Positions 16,912 to 25,213 of a stretch of DNA of 45,401 nt are shown piece by piece (the stretch's first letter is position 1; every line of letters begins with the position of its first letter). The notes below the pieces were generated by a model. It was given only the letters and a program-made list of their open reading frames with translations, ran no database searches and had not been told where the DNA came from. This stretch comes from Candidatus Melainabacteria bacterium. GTDB lineage: Bacteria > Cyanobacteriota > Vampirovibrionia > Gastranaerophilales > Gastranaerophilaceae. A program made the position numbers and the translations under genes. Where the stretch lies: assembly GCA_003258735.1 (NCBI GenBank), contig QHME01000017.1:1-45401 (forward strand), given 5' to 3'.

Positions 16912-17535
16912 ATGATTGATGAAGTAATAAAAATTCTACAAAATGCAAAACAACCACAGAGTGATTTTGTAAAACTTATGGATAATTTCAAAAATCCATA
17001 CCTTGTTTTAATAGCTTGTATTTTAAGCTTGAGAACAAACGATAAAACAACTTATCCTGCAACTTTGAGAATGCTTAAACTGGCAAAAACTCCACAAGAA
17101 ATGATGAATGTAGCAGAAGAAGATTTAGCCAAAGCTATTTATCCTGTTGGTTTTTATAAAAATAAGGCTGGGCAAATTATCGAACTTTCTAAAATTATCG
17201 TTGAAAAATATAATGGTAAAGTTCCTGATAGTATAGATGAATTGTGTAAATTTCGCGGAGTTGGACGAAAAACCGCAAATCTTGTTATGACGTTAGGTTT
17301 TGGTGAACCTGCAATTTGTGTAGATGTTCATGTTCATAGGATTTTTAATCGTTTAGGCTATATCAAAACCAAAAATCCTGAAGAAACGGAGTTTGCTCTA
17401 AGAGAAAAACTCCCTAAGAAATATTGGATTCCTATAAATACTCTACTTGTTACTCATGGGCAAAATGTCTGCAAGCCGATAAAGCCGCAATGTGAAGTTT
17501 GTCCGATTTCAAAATATTGTGCCAAAGTAATTTAA
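16912..17535 (+). CDS. nth: Endonuclease III
   Basis: DNA glycosylase/AP lyase that removes oxidised pyrimidines. The 207-residue protein carries the helix-hairpin-helix with catalytic Lys (FRGVGRKTANLVMTLGFG), the catalytic Asp in CVDVHVHRIFNRLGY, and a C-terminal [4Fe-4S] loop with spacing C-x6-C-x2-C-x5-C (CKPIKPQCEVCPISKYC). ATG at 16912 is chosen over an upstream in-frame TTG because homologues begin near this point. It begins 7 nt after the helix-turn-helix remnant. No Shine-Dalgarno is present. Confidence 0.95.
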   Translation: MIDEVIKILQNAKQPQSDFVKLMDNFKNPYLVLIACILSLRTNDKTTYPATLRMLKLAKTPQEMMNVAEEDLAKAIYPVGFYKNKAGQIIELSKIIVEKYNGKVPDSIDELCKFRGVGRKTANLVMTLGFGEPAICVDVHVHRIFNRLGYIKTKNPEETEFALREKLPKKYWIPINTLLVTHGQNVCKPIKPQCEVCPISKYCAKVI

Positions 17536-17600
17536 GAGTACAATGCTAGCAAAAAATATTTTTAGGAGTTTTATAGTTTTGTGAAAATGGAGGTTTTAAT

Positions 17601-18017
17601 ATGAAAGTTTCACCTATTACAGTTGGGGAATATTATACGAATAGTGCAATAGATAATGCTTTAGAAAAAGTTAATCAAGCTAAAGGAATTTTTGTCCCTT
17701 ATGCCAAGAAGTATGGAGTGACTGTTGATGTAGATAAAGCTGCAAAAGTTGTATCGCCAGACCTATTGACTCCTTCTATGCAGAAATTGGTAGACAATAA
17801 TATAGTTGTATCTGTGAGGGATAAAAAGACCGGTAAAGTAGGTTTATCTCTTGTAGGTGCTACAAAAGACAGTTTTATGCATTCCGAAGACAAGTTGGTT
17901 GAAGTTTTTGATAGAAATGGTATTAAGCTTGTGTCAACTAAATTTAATCATGAAGATAATTTGCTAAGAACTATCTGCCGTGCCGTAGAAAATTTGACTA
18001 AGTTTGTAAAAGGGTAA
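17601..18017 (+). CDS. Hypothetical small protein
   Basis: 138 residues, not recognised. It begins MKVSPITVGEYYTNSAIDNA, has no signal peptide or membrane helix, and includes a mixed alpha/beta stretch (NNIVVSVRDKKTGKVGLSLV, 66-85) and a basic C-terminus (VENLTKFVKG). Short proteins beginning with a 'MKVSPI'-like motif seem to be a lineage trait; that is an impression only. The ribosome-binding site TGGAGG is strong. It ends at a bidirectional hairpin shared with the convergent skp-like gene. Confidence 0.75.
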   Translation: MKVSPITVGEYYTNSAIDNALEKVNQAKGIFVPYAKKYGVTVDVDKAAKVVSPDLLTPSMQKLVDNNIVVSVRDKKTGKVGLSLVGATKDSFMHSEDKLVEVFDRNGIKLVSTKFNHEDNLLRTICRAVENLTKFVKG

Positions 18018-18050
18018 GAATTATTTAAGCTGACAATATTTTGCATAAAT

Positions 18051-18085
18051 AAGTGGCGGAGTTTTTAACAAAAACTCCACCACTT
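18051..18085. terminator. Bidirectional hairpin terminator
   Basis: Stem AAGTGGCGGAGTTTT (from 18051) pairs with AAAACTCCACCACTT (18071-18085) with one C-A mismatch and a short loop. Both strands have T-rich flanks. It serves the convergent genes ending at 18017 (plus) and 18107 (minus). Confidence 0.8.
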
Positions 18086-18106
18086 AAAATATTATTGTTA
18101 ATCTTA

Positions 18107-18562
18107 TTACTTAACAACTTTAACAATTTCAGATGTAATATCTTTACCGCCGTAAAGTACAACACCCTTACTCAATACAACATCGTAGCCTTGAGCTTTT
18201 GCTTGAGTTTCGATTTGTTTTGAAATTGAGGCATCAATTGCTTTTAATTTTGAAGCATACTCTAGCTCAATTTTTTCTTTTTTAGTTTGCAATTCTTTTG
18301 AGTATTTTTCTTCAGCCGCTTTTTTCTTAGAAGAATCTGTTATACTTGCTACATCTTTTCTTGCGTTTTCAATAAATTTTACAAGTTCTTCTGCTTTTGC
18401 TTGTTGTTCTTTTTTTAGAGCTTGAACTTGAGCTGATGAAGTTACTACTTGTGGAACATCAACAACTGCTACTGTAAAGTCTTTTGCCATAACAGCAGAA
18501 TTAAATGATAAACATCCTGCAGCCAATAATGATACTGCTAATAAACCTAAAGTTTTGTTCAT
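18107..18562 (-). CDS. OmpH/Skp-family periplasmic chaperone
   Basis: Skp-type trimeric chaperones keep outer-membrane proteins soluble in the periplasm. The 151-residue protein has a signal peptide (cleavage near AVMAKD, about 26), then the family start FTVAVVDVPQVVTSSAQVQA, a long charged helical arm (about 45-125) and the closing beta element YDVVLSKGVVLYGGKDITSE. Length is typical. AAGGAG precedes the ATG. It is divergent from the barrel-protein gene at 18845, a client-type neighbour. Confidence 0.88.
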   Translation of the reverse strand: MNKTLGLLAVSLLAAGCLSFNSAVMAKDFTVAVVDVPQVVTSSAQVQALKKEQQAKAEELVKFIENARKDVASITDSSKKKAAEEKYSKELQTKKEKIELEYASKLKAIDASISKQIETQAKAQGYDVVLSKGVVLYGGKDITSEIVKVVK

Positions 18563-18844
18563 AATGCATCTCCTTATAACTGGATTTATATTAACACAAA
18601 AGCATCAATAATGTATTGTCGTCCGTTTGGTTTATTTTTTTTGTAACATCTTTACATGATTTTAGTAATTTTGTATAATGGTAGGGTAGGTATAGAACTA
18701 TATTATTAAATTTTTGTAACTAATTCTTAATAAAAGTTCAAAAAAGGTTTTTATTTAAGTACCATCGTAACAAAATATACTTACATAGATATATAATTGG
18801 ATATAAAATTAGATATACAAGTAAAATATAGAAGGTAATACAAG
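18563..18844. other. Divergent intergenic region
   Basis: The 282-bp region separates the skp-like gene (minus) and the barrel gene (plus). The plus-strand promoter at 18651-18679 leaves a leader of about 160 nt containing AT-rich sequence without a strong hairpin. No ORF was seen. Confidence 0.5.
18651..18679 (+). promoter_or_regulatory. Predicted promoter of the barrel-protein gene
   Basis: TTTACA (18651-18656), 17 nt, TATAAT (18674-18679). This is one of the best promoter matches in the window. Confidence 0.65.
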
Positions 18845-20881
18845 ATGAAGAAGGTTAAGAAAAGTAATCAAATATTGGGAACTGTTTTGGCTGTTTCTGC
18901 TATTTGTGCTTTGTCAATTCCGAGTTGTAGTTCAAAAGCTTTTGCTGACGGTCCTAGCGGAGTTTCAGGTTCTATAAATGCAGGTTATGGATATACTCAC
19001 GGTATGGTTCCTGTTATGAATGAAGTTGGCGGTGCGTCAATTCACGATAGTGATGTTATGAGATATGATAAAAACCGTCGTCGTGGAGAAAGTGATTATT
19101 ATCAATATGAGCAAAAGCGCTATGGTACTGGAGGTACTGCGGTAACTAATACTGCTCCGCCAAATGCTATTCCGGATGCTATGAAAGCTACCGTTGATGA
19201 AATCGGTTCAAAAGGTGTATATATTAATTCTATTGAAGTTTCACCTTCTGAAATATTAACAAAAGAAGAAATTAATGGCGTTATCGGTCAATATGTTGGT
19301 CGTAACGTTTTTATGTCTGATATTCAAGCTGCAATCAATGCCTTAAATAATATTTATGCTGAAAAAGGTTATGTAACAGCAAGAGCTTATCTTCCTGAGC
19401 AAACTGTTTCTAACGGAAATATCAGAATTGAATTAATTGAAAGTAAAATTGGTAATGTAACCGTTGTTAATAACAAATACACTACAGATAATTATATTTT
19501 GAAAAGAATGCCTGAAAAACCAGGTGAATTGTTTGATATTGTGAATTTGGAACAAGATGTTTTGGATTTCAACAGATATCATGACGGTGTAAACCTTGCA
19601 GCGAACTTGAAAGCTGGTACAACTCCAGGTACAACAGATATTGAGTTGACAGCTCAAGAAACATTCCCATTCCACCTTATCGGTATGATGGATAATGCAG
19701 GTCGTAGAAGTACAGGTCAATTAAGAGGTGGTCCTGCTATCGTTGCAGATAGTTTATTCCATCACAGAGACCAAATGACGATGGGTTCATACTTCTCAAA
19801 AGGTGCTATCAGTCCATTCTTTGATTACAGTTATCCAATCAACAAAAAAGATGGTAGAATCGGATTTTCTTATTCTTCAACTTTTGCAAAAGTTATCAAC
19901 GGTCAATATGATTGGATGGGATTGAAGAGTAATTCATATTTGTACAGCTTGTACTATGATCAACCAATTGTAAGAACAAGAGGTTTTGAATTCAGGTCAT
20001 TTGCATCTTTGAACTATAAACGTTCAAGAAGTTGGTCAAATTTGGGTAACTTGTTCTCTCAAGCATACGGTATGCCTATAGAAGACCCAATTAAAGATGT
20101 TGACCAAGTTACAAGTATTGACGTCGGTTTGAATATGAGAAAAGACACCAAGTATGGTATTTGGTATATGAACCAAAATGCATCTATGGCGTTACCTATT
20201 TTTGATAGTGAATCAAGTTACTTTAAATATTCAGGCGGTGTTTTGAGATTGCATGACTTTTCTCACGGTGTAATTGGTCAATTACGTGGTAGTTACCAAA
20301 TTATTCCAAACAGCAAACATATTCCTTACCTAGATCAGTTCCAAACAGGTGGTTTGGCGACAGTTAGAGGTTATTCTGAAGGTGTTATGCTTGGAAAGAG
20401 CGGTTATTTCTTTAGTGGAGAATTGATGTTCCCATTGTTGCCTCGTACAATTACAACAAAAGAAGGTAGAACAAGATCATTTATCGGTAACTATTTGAAA
20501 GGTGCTGTATTTGCTGATACTGCAGGTATCTTCCCTTATGTTGGTGAAGATATTTATGGTGGAAGTTATTTCTTAGCATCTGTAGGTATGGGTTTGAGAG
20601 TTCAGTTACCGGGTGATTTGAGTGCTCGTTTATATTGGGGCTATCCATTAATAAACAATGCTTATGAACAACATAGACATATGGGTAGATTCCACTTTGA
20701 ACTTACATTGGAACCTGATTTGGATAACTTGTTGAGTAAACGTTCAACAAAGGCGCAACCTGCTCCGGAACAGCCACAACCTCAACAGCCACAGTTGGCT
20801 CCTGTTGAACCTATCCAAAATAATTACGATGATATCAGACATTATGACTACTTGTTAGATGGTTCTGCTACAGCATTGTAA
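18845..20881 (+). CDS. TpsB/FhaC-like two-POTRA outer-membrane transporter
   Basis: 678 residues. Signal peptide (cleavage near AFADG, about 35), then a spacer to about 105, two POTRA-like domains (about 115-195 and 195-270; EEINGVIGQYVGRNVFMSDI and IGNVTVVNNKYTTDNYILKR), and a C-terminal beta barrel. The Omp85 loop-6 motif is TVRGYSEG. Two-POTRA Omp85 proteins secrete a TpsA partner (FhaC/ShlB type), but no large TpsA gene is nearby. Residues from about 635 (Pro/Gln-rich, ending DGSATAL) extend beyond the last strand FHFELTL, whereas most family members end at the strand. A BamA-like role is less likely with only two POTRAs. Confidence 0.85.
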   Translation: MKKVKKSNQILGTVLAVSAICALSIPSCSSKAFADGPSGVSGSINAGYGYTHGMVPVMNEVGGASIHDSDVMRYDKNRRRGESDYYQYEQKRYGTGGTAVTNTAPPNAIPDAMKATVDEIGSKGVYINSIEVSPSEILTKEEINGVIGQYVGRNVFMSDIQAAINALNNIYAEKGYVTARAYLPEQTVSNGNIRIELIESKIGNVTVVNNKYTTDNYILKRMPEKPGELFDIVNLEQDVLDFNRYHDGVNLAANLKAGTTPGTTDIELTAQETFPFHLIGMMDNAGRRSTGQLRGGPAIVADSLFHHRDQMTMGSYFSKGAISPFFDYSYPINKKDGRIGFSYSSTFAKVINGQYDWMGLKSNSYLYSLYYDQPIVRTRGFEFRSFASLNYKRSRSWSNLGNLFSQAYGMPIEDPIKDVDQVTSIDVGLNMRKDTKYGIWYMNQNASMALPIFDSESSYFKYSGGVLRLHDFSHGVIGQLRGSYQIIPNSKHIPYLDQFQTGGLATVRGYSEGVMLGKSGYFFSGELMFPLLPRTITTKEGRTRSFIGNYLKGAVFADTAGIFPYVGEDIYGGSYFLASVGMGLRVQLPGDLSARLYWGYPLINNAYEQHRHMGRFHFELTLEPDLDNLLSKRSTKAQPAPEQPQPQQPQLAPVEPIQNNYDDIRHYDYLLDGSATAL

Positions 20882-20910
20882 TTTGAAGAATCTTTTTGAT
20901 ATATAATAGT

Positions 20911-20937
20911 AAGCGGAAGAATTTATTTCTTTCGCTT
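20911..20937 (+). terminator. Hairpin terminator after the barrel-protein gene
   Basis: An 11-bp stem with one G-T pair (20911-20921 with 20927-20937), a 5-nt loop and an ATTTATTTG tail. It lies between the barrel gene stop and bioD. Confidence 0.65.
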
Positions 20938-20960
20938 ATTTATTTGTGAGGTATGAAAAA

Positions 20961-21647
20961 ATGGGATGTAAATCAGTTTTTGTCACAGCGACAGGTACGG
21001 ATGTCGGAAAAACATATATTTCAGGGTTGTTGGTGAAAAAAATGAGAGATTTCGGCTTGAATTGCGGTTATTATAAACCTGCATTAAGCGGTGCTATAAA
21101 ACAGCATGATGGCTCTTTACTTCCAGGAGATTGTGATTATGTAGTTTCAACGTCCGGATTAAATGTAGAGCCGGTGTCTTGTGTTTCCTATTGTTTTGAG
21201 GAGGCTGTTTCTCCGCATTTGGCTGCTGAAAGACAAGGAGTCCGAATTGATAAAAATGTGATAAAGACGGATTTTGAAAATCGTACACATTTGTTTGATT
21301 ATTTGGTTGTGGAAGGTGCAGGTGGAATAACATGTCCATTTAATATGAAAGAAGAACAGCTTTTACTCCCTGATATAATTAAATTTTTAGGCTTAGATAT
21401 TGTAATTGTTGCAGACGGAGGATTGGGTACAATCAATTCTGTCCTTTTGACAGTTGAATATGCAAAAGCAAAAGGTCTAAATATAAAAGGAATAATTTTA
21501 AATAATTATGATGAATATAACTTTATGCATGTTGATAACAAGTGTCAAATTGAGCGTTTGACCGGTGTGAAAGTTATTGCGGAAGTAAAAAAAGGTGAAA
21601 AGGATTTAAATATCTCAGAACACGATTTGCTCAAGATATTTGGTTAA
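20961..21647 (+). CDS. bioD: Dethiobiotin synthetase BioD
   Basis: ATP-dependent closure of the ureido ring of dethiobiotin from diaminopelargonate and CO2. The 228-residue product begins MGCKSVFVTATGTDVGKTYI, with the BioD P-loop GTDVGKT and the following Lys of YYKPALSGA. VVEGAGGITCPF and VIVADGGLGTINS match the family. ATG at 20961 is chosen because GTGAGG 9 nt upstream is a good ribosome-binding site; an in-frame GTG at 20946 falls inside it. bioA follows after 26 nt. bioB and bioF are not in the window. Confidence 0.95.
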   Translation: MGCKSVFVTATGTDVGKTYISGLLVKKMRDFGLNCGYYKPALSGAIKQHDGSLLPGDCDYVVSTSGLNVEPVSCVSYCFEEAVSPHLAAERQGVRIDKNVIKTDFENRTHLFDYLVVEGAGGITCPFNMKEEQLLLPDIIKFLGLDIVIVADGGLGTINSVLLTVEYAKAKGLNIKGIILNNYDEYNFMHVDNKCQIERLTGVKVIAEVKKGEKDLNISEHDLLKIFG

Positions 21648-21673
21648 TAGTGATATAAGAAAGAAGGTTAATA

Positions 21674-23020
21674 ATGAATTGGCAGGAAGAAGATTTAAAA
21701 TATATTTGGCACCCATGTTCTCAGATGAAAGACTATGAGACACTTCCGCCAATTGTAATTGATCATGCTGAAGGGATAAATCTTTATGATATTGACGGTA
21801 ATTGTTATAAAGATATCGTAAGTTCTTGGTGGTGTAATTTATTAGGGCATTGCAATCCGAGAATAAATGCTGCGATGAAAAAACAATTAGATACTTTAGA
21901 ACATGTTATTTTTGCAAATTTTACCCATAAAACTGCGATTACCTTGTGTCAAAGGTTGATGGAAGTCCTTCCGAAAGGTCTATGCAAGTTTAATTTTGCT
22001 GATAATGGTTCAGCGGCTATTGAAATGTCTATGAAGATGAGTTTTCAATACCACCAACAATCGGGCAATCCTCAGAAAAAACGATTTATGGCTTTGACTG
22101 ATGCTTATCATGGAGAAACAATCGGCGCATTGTCTGTTGGTGCGTGTGATTTGTATTCAGAAATCTATAAACCTATTTTAATGGATGTTGTTAGAGTAGA
22201 AGGACCGGATTGCTTCAGATGTCCTTATGGAAAATGTAGGGATAATTGTTCTTGTGAATGTTTTGAGCATGCAGAAAAAACTTTTGAAAAATATGGAGAT
22301 GAAACTTGTGCAATGCTTGTTGAACCATTATTACAAGGTTCAGCAGGGATGAAAATTTATCCGCCATTGTATTTAACAAAATTAAGAGCTTTGTGTGACA
22401 AATATAATGTTCATTTGATTGCCGATGAAATTGCAACAGGGTATGGGCGCACAGGCAAAATGTTTGCATTTGACCATGCCGGAGTTTCCCCAGATATTAT
22501 GTGTTTGTCAAAAGGTTTGACAGGAGGTTATATGCCGATGTCAATTTGTGTAACTACACAAGAAATTTATGATGCGTTTTATGATGATTACGGCAAAGGT
22601 AAGGCGTTTATGCACTCTCATACTTATGCCGGTAATCCGTTAGCTTGTTCTGCAGCGATTGAAGTTTTGAATATATTAAAAGATGAGCAAATCATTCCAA
22701 AGGCTGTAGAAAATGGCAAATATTTTAATAAAATTATAAAAGAAAAGTTTGAAGATTTACCTTATGTTGGCGAAGTTCGTCATATTGGATTAGTAAATGC
22801 AATTGAAATAGTGAAAGACAAAGATACAAAAAAGGCTTATCCGTCAAATCTTCGTTTAGGATATCAGATTTATAAAAAGGCACTTAAAAAAGGTGTGTTG
22901 TTGAGACCTCTAGGTGATGTTATTTACTTTAATCCTCCATTGATTATTCAACCTGAGGATATGGATTTTGTAACCGATGTTGCAAAAGAATGTATGGTTG
23001 AAGTGATGAAGGATATGTAG
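21674..23020 (+). CDS. bioA: Adenosylmethionine-8-amino-7-oxononanoate aminotransferase BioA
   Basis: PLP-dependent transfer of the SAM amino group to KAPA, giving DAPA for BioD. The 448 residues match family length. Seen: IWHPCSQMKDYE, SSWWCNLLGH, the PLP Asp251 in IADEIATGYGRTGK, Schiff-base Lys280 in SKGLTGG, and HSHTYAGNPLACSAA. A Cys-rich insertion at 180-196 (six Cys within CFRCPYGKCRDNCSCEC) sits where some clostridial BioA proteins carry a shorter cysteine motif; it may bind metal. It forms an operon with bioD. Confidence 0.95.
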   Translation: MNWQEEDLKYIWHPCSQMKDYETLPPIVIDHAEGINLYDIDGNCYKDIVSSWWCNLLGHCNPRINAAMKKQLDTLEHVIFANFTHKTAITLCQRLMEVLPKGLCKFNFADNGSAAIEMSMKMSFQYHQQSGNPQKKRFMALTDAYHGETIGALSVGACDLYSEIYKPILMDVVRVEGPDCFRCPYGKCRDNCSCECFEHAEKTFEKYGDETCAMLVEPLLQGSAGMKIYPPLYLTKLRALCDKYNVHLIADEIATGYGRTGKMFAFDHAGVSPDIMCLSKGLTGGYMPMSICVTTQEIYDAFYDDYGKGKAFMHSHTYAGNPLACSAAIEVLNILKDEQIIPKAVENGKYFNKIIKEKFEDLPYVGEVRHIGLVNAIEIVKDKDTKKAYPSNLRLGYQIYKKALKKGVLLRPLGDVIYFNPPLIIQPEDMDFVTDVAKECMVEVMKDM

Positions 23021-23036
23021 GAGACAAATCTGTAGA

Positions 23037-23070
23037 TAGAGATTTCGAAACTAGTTTTGTAATGACCTCT
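23037..23070. repeat. Degenerate intergenic repeat between bioA and the MCE gene
   Basis: GAGATTTCGAAAC followed by GTAATGACC reads as a worn copy of the GAGAT-CTGAA...-AATGAC type repeats seen at 33020 and 37211. It sits between convergent genes and may also help end transcription. Confidence 0.35.
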
Positions 23071-23088
23071 ACTTTCAATTTATACTTT

Positions 23089-23976
23089 TTACTTCATTGG
23101 TTTGCCAAAGATAATTCTGGCACCGCCTAGACGTTGTTGGAGTGTCTTTTTTACTCCGACAACAATTTCATTAATGTTACAAACAACAAGTTGAACTCCA
23201 TCAATTAGAGTGCTTAATTTTGGTACAAGTATGGAAAAGTCAGAACTTGATTTATTGAAGTTGCCTGAAATAGAGATGAATTCTTTTGAAGAATTGGCAA
23301 AATTAGAAGTCATTTGCTCAATATTTGAACTGCTATTTTTAATATTTTGTTCGGTTATTCCATTGTCAATTTTTTGACTCATATTTTTTAAATTTAAGGT
23401 TGAATTTTCCAAATTTGCCATTCCATTTTTTAGATGGGTGGTTGAAGATAAGATGTTTTCTCTATTTTCTTTCAATATGTCTGTAACAAGTGTGAAAAGC
23501 TCAGTCAAAGAATCGGTTGTTTTTGTTGCCGAACTCAGTAAACTTCCGCCTTTTTCTGATAAATCATCCAAATGAGCTTGGTTTATATCAGAGATTCCGC
23601 TAATTGTAAATCCGGATTCACCTTTTATTGTGTCTCCTGTTCTGATATATCGTATCATAGGTGCGGATGGATAGATGATATCGACATATTTGATATCTTT
23701 GTCATAATTTTTTATTTTTGCCGAAATGTTTTTCGGCAACTGGAGACCTCGTTGGTTGAGTTTTATATAAAGGTATGTTGTCTTAAAATCCTTCGAAATT
23801 TTTAATTTTGTTGTTGATCCTAGTTTGTAGCCTTTGTAATACACTCCCATTTTTGATGGCATTGGGTCCATTTTGTTGAATTCAGCTTTGATATATGTGT
23901 GGTTTAGATAATCAAACAAAAAGCTTATTGCTCCAATAACCAGAAAAAGTACAAGTATAATTTTTAAGTTATTCAT
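23089..23976 (-). CDS. Second MCE/MlaD-like protein
   Basis: 295 residues with an N-terminal membrane anchor (IILVLFLVIGAISFLFDYL, about 5-23). A divergent MCE domain follows (about 28-125; SKMGVYYKGYKLGSTTKLKI), then a long Ser/Asn-rich helical tail (about 135-270). The MCE core is shorter and less typical than in the protein at 14245, but the Gly-x-x-x-Gly turn of 'GV.Y.G...G.v..I' is visible. Probable role: periplasmic lipid shuttling. It lies 46 nt downstream of folP on the same strand. No clear ribosome-binding site. Confidence 0.75.
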   Translation of the reverse strand: MNNLKIILVLFLVIGAISFLFDYLNHTYIKAEFNKMDPMPSKMGVYYKGYKLGSTTKLKISKDFKTTYLYIKLNQRGLQLPKNISAKIKNYDKDIKYVDIIYPSAPMIRYIRTGDTIKGESGFTISGISDINQAHLDDLSEKGGSLLSSATKTTDSLTELFTLVTDILKENRENILSSTTHLKNGMANLENSTLNLKNMSQKIDNGITEQNIKNSSSNIEQMTSNFANSSKEFISISGNFNKSSSDFSILVPKLSTLIDGVQLVVCNINEIVVGVKKTLQQRLGGARIIFGKPMK

Positions 23977-24022
23977 ATACGAATACTTGTCGAATTTTAT
24001 AGAAAATAAATCCGTCAGGCAG

Positions 24023-25162
24023 TTAGTTTAACATGTCTTGAAAAGTTTTGTGTAATTTTACGTTATGGACTCTTATGTAATCAATTTTTTGAGTTATAAG
24101 CACACTATCAAGTGCAAGTGTATATATGTCTTTTTCTTCATTTGTAGCTTCAGGCATACCGAGCAGACTTTTTCGAGACAATCCTATCAAAATCGGACAG
24201 CCAAAAGTTTTTAGTTCTTGCCAACGTTTTAATATTTCCATATTGTGTGCTTTTGTTTTGCCAAAGCCAATTCCTGGATCGATTATAATATTTTCTTTTT
24301 TGATACCTTTTGATAGAGCAAAATCAATTTTCTTTTTTAAATTTATAAATATTTCATCCATAAGGTTTTCATAGTGCGGGGCATCTTGCATTGTTTCTGG
24401 TGTTCCTTGTGAATGCTGCAAAATGATTTTGATTTGTGGGTTATTTGCAATTACATCTGCCATCTTTTTATCAAAATCAAAACCTGAAACATCATTTATT
24501 ATACTCACACCAAAATCAATACATTTTTGTGCAACCTCAGCATTCCTTGTATCAATACTTATTGGAGTTTTTATTTCTTTTAATTTTATATATTCAAGTA
24601 TTGGAACGAGCCTTTTTAATTGTTCTTCTGATGATATTGGTTTAGAATAGGGTTTGGTTGATTCAGCTCCGATATCAATAATATCTGCGCCATCTATTAT
24701 CAGTTGGTTAAGGTGTTTTTTTGCATTTTCAAAATCTAGAAAATCTCCACCGTCAGAAAAAGAATTTGTTGTGATATTCAAAACTCCCATAATTTGAGTT
24801 TGTTTTGGATATTTTAGCTTGTTAATAGTTTGTAGTTTTTCTCCAAGATGTTTCAAGCCAAACGGTTGAAATTGCAGTTTTTGACCGATTTTTTGTAATT
24901 GAGAAATACTTCCCCCTAAAATTACACAAGATTTTTCAATTTTTCCTGTGATGACTTCTCTATGCGTTCCACAATCGGCGCCAACAGTTAATGCTGTCTG
25001 CTTTAGTATATTGGCTTGTGCGCAATTTAGGTCAAAAATTTTAAAGTTTTTATACTCAAATTTATCTTTGGCTTTGTTTGTATAGGTTTTGTCAAAGCCT
25101 ATTTGTACAAGTTCTTTTTCGATATCAGAATTTGAAATTTCTTTAATTAAAAAATCGTGCAT
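24023..25162 (-). CDS. folP: Dihydropteroate synthase FolP with N-terminal extension
   Basis: DHPS condenses p-aminobenzoate with dihydropterin pyrophosphate in folate synthesis. The TIM-barrel domain begins at about 122: GVLNITTNSFSDGG (126-139), DIGAESTKP (163-171), SIDTR (202-206), INDVSG (222-227), IIDPGIGFGKT, GLSRKS and RVHNV. The first motif normally reads NVTPDSFSDGG; Pro-Asp is Thr-Asn here. Residues 1-120 form an extra domain seen in some long bacterial DHPS proteins. No Shine-Dalgarno is present; a promoter ends 6 nt before the ATG and an inverted repeat spans the start codon. Confidence 0.93.
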   Translation of the reverse strand: MHDFLIKEISNSDIEKELVQIGFDKTYTNKAKDKFEYKNFKIFDLNCAQANILKQTALTVGADCGTHREVITGKIEKSCVILGGSISQLQKIGQKLQFQPFGLKHLGEKLQTINKLKYPKQTQIMGVLNITTNSFSDGGDFLDFENAKKHLNQLIIDGADIIDIGAESTKPYSKPISSEEQLKRLVPILEYIKLKEIKTPISIDTRNAEVAQKCIDFGVSIINDVSGFDFDKKMADVIANNPQIKIILQHSQGTPETMQDAPHYENLMDEIFINLKKKIDFALSKGIKKENIIIDPGIGFGKTKAHNMEILKRWQELKTFGCPILIGLSRKSLLGMPEATNEEKDIYTLALDSVLITQKIDYIRVHNVKLHKTFQDMLN

Positions 25163-25185
25163 AACCTAAGTTTAGCACGATTTTT
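25150..25185 (-). terminator. Perfect inverted repeat spanning the folP start codon
   Basis: Arms AAAAATCGTGC (25150-25160) and GCACGATTTTT (25175-25185), 11 bp, loop 14 nt. On the minus strand it follows the stop of the 171-residue gene (25214) and ends in a T-run, so it resembles an intrinsic terminator. Its 3' arm is the first codons of folP. Confidence 0.6.
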
Positions 25186-25196
25186 CTTATTCTCAA
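25169..25196 (-). promoter_or_regulatory. Predicted leaderless promoter of folP
   Basis: Minus strand: TTGAGA (25191-25196), 16 nt, TAAACT (25169-25174), then 6 nt to the ATG. Transcription would start at or next to the start codon. Confidence 0.4.
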
Positions 25197-25213
25197 ATTT
25201 ATGTAATTATTTA

